Source of the DNA: Selaginella tamariscina
Lineage: Eukaryota > Streptophyta > Lycopodiopsida > Selaginellales > Selaginellaceae
Length of the DNA: 64,000 nt
Direction: 5' to 3'
NCBI GenBank assembly: GCA_003024785.1
Contig: PUQB01000196.1
Coordinates: forward strand, 62,001-126,000
The translations under genes were made by a program, and so were the position numbers. Under the pieces are notes generated by a model. The model saw nothing but the letters and a program-made list of their open reading frames with translations, was not told the DNA's origin and did no database searches. Of the stretch, positions 1 through 9,885 are shown one piece after another. Position 1 is the first letter of the stretch. Every line of letters begins with the position of its first letter.

Positions 1-1029
1 CAAGAGGTTGATTGCTCTTTGACTTTGTGTGCTTTAGAAAAAACTCTTGTGCTTGCTTCCCCAACACACATGCCACATAGAATTCCAAGTTGTCTATGGG
101 CTCAAGCTACTTGACTTGTGGTTGATCTCACAAGACTGCTCTAACAACATCTTTATGAAGATGTCTTAGTTGCTCATGCCATAATTAAATATTGTAGTTC
201 AAATTGAAAGTGCCAATTCTAGCTGCTTATATGGGATTACCATGCTAGCATTCAACTTGTATAATCCAAAATATCTTTGTCCATACACCATTGGTTCATG
301 ACTTCTTTTATAAATAATGATAGCCTTCTTATCATCAAATAAAAAACTAAAAGCCACTGTTGATTGCTATTGTAACAAAGAAGAGATTATAAAATATATG
401 TTCCTAAGTTACCAAGACGCCAGTTTCACATAAATTGTGTCAACAATTTCGACTGGGAGAAGATGATTATCTTCCATCCTAACATGCCTACTAGCATGAA
501 TTTTTTGGAGGTTCAGAAAGGTCTCCCTCCTACCGGTCATGTGCATGTTTGCTGCCGTGTCCAACTAGATCACATCATGATCTTGCTCTTGAACAAACAC
601 ATGCCCTAAAGTAGCTTGCACCATGAGAACCCTTAACTGGCTTGTGTTTCCATTCTTAGCATTCTTTCTCCCTAATCCTCAAGGATGCCCTATTTGCTTA
701 TCTCGACAATCTCTAGCATAGTGATTAATTTACTTATAATAATTGCACTCACCTTTCCTCTCTCATGAGTTACCAACAATGCTAACCTTGAAACTACTAG
801 CATTGTTGTTTACAATGGCCTTAAAACTGCTAGCACTATCTCCTTGTGTTAGAGAATTCTCTAGTACTCTTTATCATTTCTTTTATGATTTCAAGGATGC
901 TTTAACCCTATTGTTGAATAAATTCCTCAATAGCACGAAGCTTGCTCCTCCTTTTTCTTTGCTATAGCTAAGATGCACCGCAGCATCACCTAGCCCCACT
1001 TCTCACTAAATTTTTTCATTTTACCCGGT

Positions 1030-1560
1030 TATCATGTGGCTGCCAAGTGACCATCCAATGTCATTACCATGTGTGAGCACGCTAAGTCTTTCCAAGACAA
1101 CCCTAAGAATTTGACTTAAATGAAGTCTCTTAGAATGACTATTTCTTGAACCTTATAAGACAACTCGAGCAGACTTTAGGATTCTGCCCCATGAGACTTA
1201 TACAGAGTTAAGGCATCGTCTCTTACCTTTAAGGAATCTCATTTGGGAGTGCAAGCATAGCCATGCGGTCAAATGTAAATTACCTCTAAGCTGGTGCGAG
1301 ACATGTAGGATCACTTCTGAGTTGTGTTACCTATCATGAGTGACCTTTGGAGGAAGGCATAGTAGCAACCCTTAAGTCTGCAAATGAGGGCATCCACTCT
1401 CTTAAAAGGTTGATGAGTGTCATAGTTCTAGCCTAATGGGTTGACTACCTAGGTAAAGATTATGAGATATGTGGGATATGTGAGAAAAAAACCCAAATGG
1501 ACATGGGTTATCGTGACCAGGGGCCTTTCATAAACATTAATTAGCCCTTTGTCGAAGAGG
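1030..1560. repeat. Leader-region repeat, also at 6550-7110 and in the 25-kb solo-LTR-like element
   Basis: This stretch between the copia gag remnant and primer site shares many blocks with 6550-7110 (the tandem copy) and with 24970-25330: a CACGTGGCTGCCA block, a palindromic GAGACTTAGGG/CCTAAGTCTC block (clear in the second and third copies), CAGGCTCATGCC, and AAGGCATCGTC...CTTGAGGAATC. It is therefore a dispersed repeat family as well as copia leader. No coding frame is supported. Confidence 0.7.
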
Positions 1561-1605
1561 GAAATGTTGTGACAATTGTCATATTCTCTCGTGGCTATGA
1601 TACCA

Positions 1606-1765
1606 TGTTAATTTTTTTGTAACTTCCACTTTATTCATGTGAAAATGTATGTAAAAATGAATTGCCTTGATACTAGGGGACACAATCCAATGCCCAGTTA
1701 TGTCCCCATCAATGTGTGACATTGCCACCCTAGACTTCATGTAGTCGAGTTACCTCTCTCCAACA
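1606..1765 (-). repeat. LTR of copia element A
   Basis: A 160-bp LTR, short for copia, with TGTT...AACA ends. It abuts the primer binding site at 1593-1605. The bases just outside (1766-1770, GTGTG) match the GTGTG directly outside the opposite LTR of the neighbouring copy (4442-4446). That is a 5-bp target duplication, consistent with one insertion before the tandem duplication. Confidence 0.82.
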
Positions 1766-1770
1766 GTGTG

Positions 1771-3127
1771 TCCTTCTCAAATGCCATTAAATAATTGCAA
1801 CTACTGTCATGTCCATTAAATCTCCTATAGTGCCATAAATAATGAGTTCGACCAGCTTTAAAAAATAATTATGATTTCCATTATTAAAGATGAAGGTTTA
1901 ACATTTTAGTTTTTTTAATTAATGTTGTTGAAGATTCAATGTTCAATCTTCAATATTAATGGTTATGATTTTCTAAAAAAGGTATGATTGATTTTTGATG
2001 TGATTTCTATGAAAATGAGGATTTCGCATTCTAAAGTATTTCAATGTAACTTCAAAGCTTGTTTTCAAGCTTTGAGCTTAAATATGATTGAAATAATATA
2101 TTTACAATTGATTCTCTTTATTAACTATATTTCATTCATTTATCCTTAAATTTTATTTAAAAGATTGTTCAATGTTTTCATCAGATAACACATAGAAAGT
2201 GTAACAATCAAGAGTCAATATCCAACATTCAAACTTCAATGTTACTAAAGTGATCGAACTACCTCATTCATATAGGAAAAGTACGACTACACTCTTTATG
2301 AATAACTATAAATGTTTAAGACTTTCATCATAGTTTTTACTATATAACTTTAATATTTACTTTGGAAGTTGGATTTTATTACTTATTTAACTCATTATCA
2401 AACTTTTAGTAAAAAACTATGACTTTAAAATTTACTTTGGAGGTTAATTTTTATTACTTATTACTTATTTAACTCCTTATACTACATATTATTAATTTAC
2501 AGAGGTTTACGGGCATCACAAAAAGCAGAACGTAAAATCTATATAAAATTGCATATCTTTTAACACAGGTAAATATTGTCATACTTGTCCGTTTTGCTAT
2601 TCACTGACTTAGCATATGTATGCATGTTCTGGCAAACCAAGTATCTGACGTTTGCTTACGTGTATGACGTTCCGCACGATATTTAGTCATTTTTAATCTC
2701 ATTTAATTCAAAAAACTTAGTGTATGTAAGTAATAAACGTTTATACATACACAAAACAACTTAGTTAATTCAAGTAACCTTGCGCCATCTACGTCCGTGT
2801 TAAAAGCTGATAAAACAAATATTCATGTTCACTGACTGTACGATTATTTCCGTCTTTCAAATAAACTAAGGAGACGTATCCGTGTGTATGTTTGTGGGCA
2901 ACGATGTTTGGTCACATTCAAAAAATTTACAGTGTTTATTTATAAATAAACTAATAAATGTTTATCACTTATACAAATACATGTCAGTTTAAACGTATGA
3001 TTTCAAGTGACATTCTCAACTTAATTAATTCAGGTAACGGCGAAGTACCTTTAACCTCTGTGTTAAAGTTGATATTCACATAGACAAAGTAACCTAGTTT
3101 GTTTTATTTATATTTTTATTAATTTTT
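1771..3127. other. AT-rich spacer downstream of endonuclease copy 1
   Basis: There is no open frame of note and no recognised gene. The stretch is almost colinear with 7309-8549, so it belongs to the tandem unit. It is the 3' flank of the minus-strand endonuclease gene. Confidence 0.7.
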
Positions 3128-3134
3128 TTAATAC

Positions 3135-3985
3135 TTAAGGATTGACCAGGTCATTACTAATTGCAACTTTGGGTGAGAGCATGTAATAGTCAAACTTGGT
3201 GGGTCGGCAGGGATAAGCGGTATCCCCGTAAACAAAACGGTACCACATCTTGACCACTCCGTTGTTCCCTGCATCGTGGACCACTCTTTCCACGTCACTT
3301 GCGTAAGTACCACGGTTGATATTACGGCTTTGTGGGAATATGTCCATTTGACCGTTCCAAACCCCCTTGGTTCTTCCCAATAATGTGTCCCGCATCGTCC
3401 CCATTCTTTCCGATGCTTTTTACCCATTTCCTGCAACACCATGACTCGAACGTTATGGGCACTGTATAGAGAGTTTGATTGATGCAGCATATAGTTTGTG
3501 TGGTGTTGAGAATCCTAATATCTATCATCCTATTCTGCATAAGTTTTATAAAGTTGCATCATGCAGCTTACATATATATAACGTTCTACAATCGCTTGAA
3601 AGTCTATAATATCCTTTACGCTAGATGAAACGTGCTACAGAAACCAACTAATGTCAAGCTATTAAACAACAGAATAATTCTCTCTCTCACACACAAACCT
3701 GATGTCTGGATTTGTATCGGTACCCTTTCCTAGGTGGCGACTTTGTACTTCAGCATAGAGATACTCTACTACACGCTCATTTGTCTTGCATGTACGGTAG
3801 TTAACCTCGAGGACAGGTTGATTATTGGTTGGAACAAACTCCCCCCCTTTCGGCATTGAATTGAGCCACTCTGCACCTATGGGCACACTTGGAGGACGGT
3901 GGGTGATGGCAATGACAGGGAGATGGCCATAAGATAGAAGCACTAACATGAAGGCTGCAATGCGAGCATTTGAGATGAATGCCAT
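3135..3985 (-). pseudogene. Secreted DNA/RNA non-specific endonuclease, copy 1 (frameshifted in exon 2)
   Basis: Two exons on the minus strand: 3985-3699 and 3430-3135, joined in phase by an intron with GT (3698) and AG (3431) ends. Exon 1 is open and encodes a hydrophobic secretion signal (about residues 8-26). Exon 2 carries a DAGH motif followed by an N-rich stretch (NINRG) and a C-terminal RP/YY block, the pattern of His-Me-finger non-specific nucleases (Endonuclease_NS_2-like). In that family the DxGH histidine is the general base and the downstream Asn binds the metal. Two single-base losses near 3357 and 3342, compared with copy 2, throw the frame after the DAGH region. Role is inferred: an extracellular nuclease cutting DNA and RNA. 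The same exon 2 is intact in copy 2, so sequencing error remains possible. Confidence 0.78.
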
Positions 3986-4064
3986 TCTCGTACTATCGAT
4001 GTGTGAGTCCTAGCCTTGAATGGGGCAACTATATACTGTATCTATCAACTTAAAATTGGACATT

Positions 4065-4131
4065 TCAGCATTTTATTTTGACCCGCAACTAATAGTGGCC
4101 TTGTCAGCATTTTATTTTGACCCGCAACTAA
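4065..4131. promoter_or_regulatory. Direct repeat with two W-box cores upstream of endonuclease copy 1
   Basis: A unit of about 28 bp (TCAGCATTTTATTTTGACCC then GCAACTAA) occurs at 4065 and again at 4104. Each contains TTGACC (4078-4083 and 4117-4122), a core bound by WRKY factors in plants. They lie about 95 and 135 bp upstream of the start codon at 3985. The same arrangement is present before copy 2. Defence or wound induction is inference from the motif only. Confidence 0.5.
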
Positions 4132-4446
4132 AAGAACATTCAGAACAATGTATCCTTCTTAATATATTGCTTGGAAATGGATTAATATACTATATTATAA
4201 TCAAGCCTGGCTACAAATCAGGTTATTATAATGCTCCATATTTTGAATATGTAAGGATTCTCTCATAACTCAGAAAGCATATTAATGAATAAAACATAAT
4301 TAACATAGAGTGGATGACAGTTCAGAGTGGCGTTTAGAGTTCGTTTAGAGAGCAATCCAATGGAAAATTTATATAGTGCTACAAAAAAGAAAGAAAATTC
4401 CAAGAAGGAATTTCGTAAATGAAAATTGTCAAATCTTCCGGGTGTG

Positions 4447-4594
4447 TGTTAGTTTTCTGTAACTGCCTGTTTATGTGAAAATGTATGTACAGCCTGGTAC
4501 TAACGGACACTTAATCCAACGCCCAGCTGCATCCCCATGCTTGTGTGGCGTTGCCACCGTGGCCTCCAGGCTGGCCGGGTTACCTCTCTCAACA
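4447..4594 (-). repeat. 3' LTR of copia element B
   Basis: About 148 bp with TGTTAG...CAACA ends, similar along its length to 1606-1765 and 7147-7303. It is preceded by GTGTG (4442-4446), the left half of the target duplication. Confidence 0.75.
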
Positions 4595-7146
4595 CTCACA
4601 CTCAGCCGCAAGAGTTCAATATCTGCATCTCATCATGGTGCTTTGTGAACTTCTCTCCATCAAGTGGCTCGGTCACGATATCAGTTACCATTTCTTGAGT
4701 TGAAATGTAGCTCAGGAGCACCTTCCAAGACTTGTTCACATGTAAAGTGCACTTTAATTTCAAGATGCTTAGTCCTTTTTGATTGCATTCCTATTGTCAC
4801 AGAACAATGTCATTGGCAACTACAATGGAACACATATTTGCTCCATAAAATCTTGCAACCACATGGCTTCTTGTGCTGCAGCTGTAGCACCTATATAGTC
4901 TATCTCTATGGATGAAAGTGCTGTAATGACTTGTCTCTTACTGGTCCAGCTTACAAATCCACCATCCAGGAAAACAAGTATCCAAACGTTGATTTTATGG
5001 TATCTTTATCCCTAGCTCAGTCTGAGTCAGTGTAGCCAACCAGCTCCATCTCTCCTGACTGTTCTGGTCTACTACTAGAGTTCCCACTACCTCTAAACAT
5101 ATTTTGGTGGTGGTGTTGATAGCCTCTGTCTAAAAGGATAATGGCATTCCTACATGAATTAGCATGTTGCGAGCACTCTCCGTTAGTGTTTGATTCATCC
5201 TTTCAGCGACACCATTTTAGACAAGACTGTCAAGGGGTGTAAATTGATGCTAGATTACACAACTTAATAAAATCTTTTGACTTATATTTTTCACCCCTGT
5301 CACAACAAAGAGTTTTGAGTTGCTTCCTAAGAAGATTTTCAATTAAAATCTTATATAGCTGAAAATGATTAAGCACCTTAGATTTCAATAAAGATTAAAA
5401 AATGCATTTTTTCTAGATGACTCTGAACATGTAATGGTCCACACACATTTGTGTGAATAAGTTCAAGAGGTTGATTGCTCTTTCACTTTGTGTGCTTTGG
5501 AAAAAACTCTTGTGCTTGCTTGCCCAACACACATGCCACACAGAATTCCAAGTTGTCTATGGGCTCAAGCTACTTGACTTGTGGTTGATCCCACCAGACT
5601 ACTCAACTTGTGGTTGATCCCACAAGACTCACAAGACTGCTCTAATAACATCTTTGTGAAGATGTCTTAGTTGCTCATGCCACAACTAAATATTGCTAGT
5701 TTGAATTGAAAGTGCTAGTTCTAGCTGCTTATCTGGGATTACCAATGCTAGCATTCAGCTTGTATAATCCAAAGTATCTTTGTCCATACACCATTGGTTC
5801 ATGACTTTTCTTATAAATAATGATAGCCTTCTTATTATCAAATAAAAAACTGAAAGCCATTGTGATTGCTATTGCAATAAAGAAGAGATTATATGAGAGT
5901 CCTAAAACAAAATACATGTTCCTAATATCTCAAAATTGCCAAGACGCTAGTTCCACATGAATTGTGCCAACAGCTTCGACTGGGAGAAGATGATTATCTC
6001 CCATCCTAACATGCCTACTAACATAAATTTTTGGAGGTTTAGAAAGGTCTCCCTCCTACCAGTCATGTGCATGTTTATTGCCGTGTCCAACTAGATCACG
6101 TCACGATTTTGCTCATGAACAAACACATGCCCTAAAGTAGCTTGTACCATGAGAACCCTTGACTGGCTTGTGTTTCCAATCTTGGCATTCTTTCTCCCTA
6201 ATCCTCAAGGATGCCCTATTTACTTATCTCGACAATCTCTAGCATAGTGATCAACTCACTTATAATAATTGCACTCACCTTTCTTCTCTCATGAGCTACC
6301 AACAATGCTAGCCTTGAAACTGCTAGCATTGTTGCTCACAATGGCCTTAAAACTGCTAGCACTATCTCCTTATACTAGAGAATTCTTTAATACTCTTATT
6401 ATTTCTTTTTATGATTTCAAGGACGCTTCAACCCTGTTGTTGAATAAATTCCTCAATAGCACGAAGCTTACTCCTCATTTTCTTTGTTATAGCTGAGTGA
6501 GTATGCAACGCAGCATCACCTAGCTCCACTTCTCACTACATTTTTTTTATTTTGCTCGGTTAACACGTGGCTACCAAGTGACCATCCAATGTCATTACCA
6601 TGTGTGAACATGCTAAGTCTTTCCAAGACAACCCTAAGAGTCTGACTTAAATGGCATGAGACTTAGGGTCTCACCCTAAGTCTCTTAGAATGATTTAGAG
6701 TACAACCTGAGCAGACTTTATGACTCTGCCCAAGGAAACTTAAACAGGCTCATGCCTTCATGACAGAGTTAAAGCATCGTCTTTTACCTCTTGAGGAATC
6801 TCATCTGGGAGTGCAAGCATAGCCATGCGGTCAATATGTAAATTGCCTCTAAGCTGGGTGCGAGAACATGTATATCACTTCTGAGTTGTGTTATCTGTCA
6901 CGAGTGGTCTTTGAAGGAAGGCATAATAGCAACCCTTGAGTTTGCAGATGAAGACATTCACTCTCTTAAAGGGGTGGTGAATGTCATAGTTCTAGTATGG
7001 TGGGTTAGCCACTTAGGTAAAGATTGTGAGATATGTGAAAAAAAAAACTCAAAATGACATGGGTCATCTTGACCAAGCCAATTAGCCCTTTGCAAGAGAG
7101 GGAAAAGTGACAATAATTGTCATGTTCTCTCGTGGCTATGATACCA

Positions 7147-7303
7147 TTAATTTTCTTGTAACTTTCACTTTATTCAATGAAAATGTATATAAAAATGAAT
7201 TGCTTTGATACTAAGGGACACAATCTAATGCCCAGTTGTGTCCCCATACATGTGTGGCATTGCCACCCTAGATTTCATGTAGTCGAGTTACCTCTTTCCA
7301 ATA
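7147..7303 (-). repeat. 5' LTR of copia element B
   Basis: About 157 bp. It is homologous to 1606-1765 but has lost the second and third bases of the TGTT end, and its other end has decayed to AATA. The primer binding site follows at 7134-7146. Confidence 0.75.
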
Positions 7304-7308
7304 ATGTG

Positions 7309-8549
7309 TCCCTATCAAATGCCATTAAATAATTATAACTACTGTCATGTCCGTTAAGTCTTTATGATTTCTTTGTTAAAGATGAAGATTTAACATTTTG
7401 GGATTTCTTAATTAATGTTATTGAAGATTCAATGTTCAATTTCCAATATTGATGGTTATGATTTCTATCTCAAAAGGGTATGATTAATTTTTTGTGCGAT
7501 TTATGTGAAAATGAGGGTTTCACAATCTAGAATATCTCAATGTAACTTTAAAGCTTGTTTTCAAGTCTTGAGCTTAAATATGATTGAAATAAGTATGTTT
7601 ACAGTTGATTCTTTTTATTAACTATATTTCATTTATCTAGTCTTAAACTTTATTTAAAAGATTGTTCAATGTTTTTATGGAATACCTAATCATTCATATA
7701 GAGAAAGGTATGACTACACTCTTTATGAATAACTATAAATATTTAAGACTTTCATCATAGTTTTTACTATATAACTTTAATATTTACTTTGGAAGTTGGA
7801 TTTTATTACTTATTTAACTCATTATCAAACTTTTAAAAAACTATGACTTTAAAATTTACTTTGGAGGTTAATTTTTATTACTTATTACTTATTTAACTCC
7901 TTATACTACATAGTATTAATTTACAGAGGTTTACGGGCATCACAAAAACAGAACGTAAAATCTATATAAAACTGCATATCTTTTAACACAGGTAAATATT
8001 GTCCTACTTGTCCGTTTTGCTATTCACTGACTTAGCATATGTATGCATGTTCTGGCAAACCAAGTATCTGACGTTTGCTTACGTGTATGACGTTCCGCAC
8101 AATATTTAGTCATTTTTAATCTCATTTAATTCAAAAAACTTAGTGTATGTAAGTAATAAACGTTTATACATACACAAAACAACTTAATTAATTCAAGTAA
8201 CCCTGCGCCATCTACGTCCGTGTTAAAAGCTGATAAAACAAACATTCATGTTCACTGACTGTATGATTATTTCCGTCTTTCAAATAGACTAAGGATACGT
8301 ATCCGTGTGTATGTTCGTGGGCAACGATGTTTGGTCACATTCAAAAAATTTACAGTGTTTATTTATAAATAAACTAATAAATGTTTATCACTTATACAAA
8401 ATACATGTCAGTTTAAACGTATGATTTCAAGTGACATTCTCAACTTAATTAATTCAGGTAATGGCGAAGTACCTTTAACCTGTGTTAAAGTTGATATTCA
8501 AAGAGACAAAGTAACCTAGTTTGTTTTATTTATATTTTTTATTAAGTTT
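7309..8549. other. AT-rich spacer downstream of endonuclease copy 2
   Basis: Colinear with 1771-3127 apart from short deletions. No gene is visible. It is the 3' flank of endonuclease copy 2. Confidence 0.7.
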
Positions 8550-8556
8550 TTAATAC

Positions 8557-9465
8557 TTAAGGATTGACCAGGTCATTACTAATTGCAACATTGGGTGAGA
8601 GCATGTAATAGTCAAACTTGGTGGGTCGGCAGGGATAAGCGGTATTCCCGTAAACAAACCGGTACCACATCCTGACCGTTCCGTTACTCCGAGTTGCATT
8701 GTTGACCACTCTCTCCACGTCACTTGCGTAAGTACCACGGTTGATATTACGGCTTTGTGGGAATATGTTCCATTTGACCGTTCCCAAACCCCCTTGGTTC
8801 TTCCCAATAATGTGTCCCGCATCGTCGTTATTCTTTCCGATGCTTCTTACCCATGTCCTGCAACACCATGATTCGAACGTTATGGGCACTGTACAGAGAG
8901 TTTGATTGAGAAATGTTACATTAAATACAGATGCAGCGTATAGTTTGTGTGGTGTTGAGAATCCTAATATCTATACATCCTGTTCTGCATAAGTGTTTTA
9001 AAGTTGCATAAATATGCAACTCAAGAGGACGTGATAGATTATTTACATATATATACGTTCTACAATCGCTTGAAACGTCTATAATATCCTTTACGGGAGA
9101 AGAACGTGCTATAGAAACCAACTAATGTCAAGCTATTAAACATCAGAATAATTCTCTCTCTGTCACACACACACACCTGATGGCTGTATTTGTATCGGTA
9201 CCCGTTCCTAGGTGGCGGCGCTGTACTTCAGCATAGAGATACTCTACTACACTCTCGTTTGTCCTGCATGTACGGTAGTTAACTCGAGGACAGGTTGATT
9301 GCCTCCTGGTGGAACAAACTCCCTTCCTCTCGGCATTGAATTGAGCCACTCTGCACCCATGGGCACACTTGGAGGACGGCGGGTGATGGCAATGACAGGA
9401 GATGGCCATAAGATAGAAGCACTAACATGAAGGCTGCAATGCGAGCATATTGAGATGAATGCCAT
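8557..9465 (-). pseudogene. Secreted DNA/RNA non-specific endonuclease, copy 2 (frameshifted in exon 1)
   Basis: Exons at 9465-9177 and 8857-8557 with the same intron position and phase as copy 1; the intron starts with a GT tract. Exon 2 is fully open and shows the family pattern: DAGHIIG, an Asn-rich NINRG segment preceded by IFPQS, then a VYGNTAYPCRP block and a short C-tail. Exon 1 is hit by a one-base insertion near 9449 and a one-base loss near 9398, which together scramble the signal peptide, and by a further loss near 9283 that ends the frame. The breaks are complementary to those of copy 1. As it stands no intact protein is made from either copy, unless the indels are sequence errors. 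Confidence 0.78.
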
Positions 9466-9543
9466 TCTTGTACTATCGATGTGTGAGTCCTAGCCTTGAA
9501 TGGGGCAACATATACTGTATCTATAAACTTAAAATTGGACATT

Positions 9544-9609
9544 TCAGCATTTTATTTTGACCCGCAACTAAAATGGCCTTTTTCAGCATTTTATTTTGAC
9601 CCGCAACAA
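9544..9609. promoter_or_regulatory. Direct repeat with two W-box cores upstream of endonuclease copy 2
   Basis: The same repeat unit as at 4065, here at 9544 and 9583, again with TTGACC in each copy. Its retention in both units upstream of the start codon is what makes it worth listing; with duplicated DNA, retention alone does not prove function. Confidence 0.45.
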
Positions 9610-9885
9610 TATATCCTTCTTAAATATATTGTTTGGAAATGCATTAATATACTATATTACAAATCAGGTTATTATAATGCTCCATCTTTGAATACGTAAG
9701 GTTTTTCTCAAAAAGCAGCTATATTTTATATTAATGAATAAAACATAATTAACATAGCGTGGATAACAGTTCAGAAATCCGGTTGGTGCCGTTTAGAGTT
9801 CGTTTAGAGGTCAAATAAGTAATCCGATGGAAAATTTATAAGAAGGAAGAGTTTTTCTTAAATGAAAATTGTCAAATCTTCCGGG

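Larger units (their letters stand above)
1..1765 (-). mobile_element. Ty1/copia element A, 5' part, decayed
   Basis: On the minus strand the element starts at the right with an LTR (1606-1765), then a tRNA-Met-type primer binding site (1593-1605, reads TGGTATCATAGCC), a leader, a gag remnant with a degenerate zinc knuckle (about 650-760, reads NHYARDC), and the gag-pre-integrase/integrase start near the left edge. Every reading frame is interrupted. The element continues beyond the window. Identity as Ty1/copia rests on the primer site and on the order gag then integrase before RT, which is completed in the neighbouring copies. Confidence 0.85.
4447..7303 (-). mobile_element. Ty1/copia element B, both LTRs, internal deletion
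   Basis: Minus-strand order: 5' LTR (7147-7303), primer site (7134-7146), leader repeat, gag remnant (about 6480-6180), gag-pre-integrase zinc finger with CxxC and LGKQ (about 5570-5500), integrase with NGVAERMNQTLTESARN (about 5225-5160), then directly RNase H/C-terminal pol, and a 3' LTR (4447-4594). The RT domain is missing: the integrase INTTT segment joins RNase H near 5100-5115. Stops and frameshifts are everywhere. GTGTG flanks the left LTR and a mutated ATGTG flanks the right. Non-autonomous and long inactive. Confidence 0.88.

Noticed and set aside
3128..3490. 120-codon minus-strand frame over endonuclease exon 2
   Set aside because: Wrong frame for most of its length; the conserved motifs lie in two other frames.
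3135..9465. Bacterial contamination as source of the endonuclease
   Set aside because: The genes have a spliceosomal intron with GT/AG ends in a plant-like microsatellite context and are flanked by plant retroelements.
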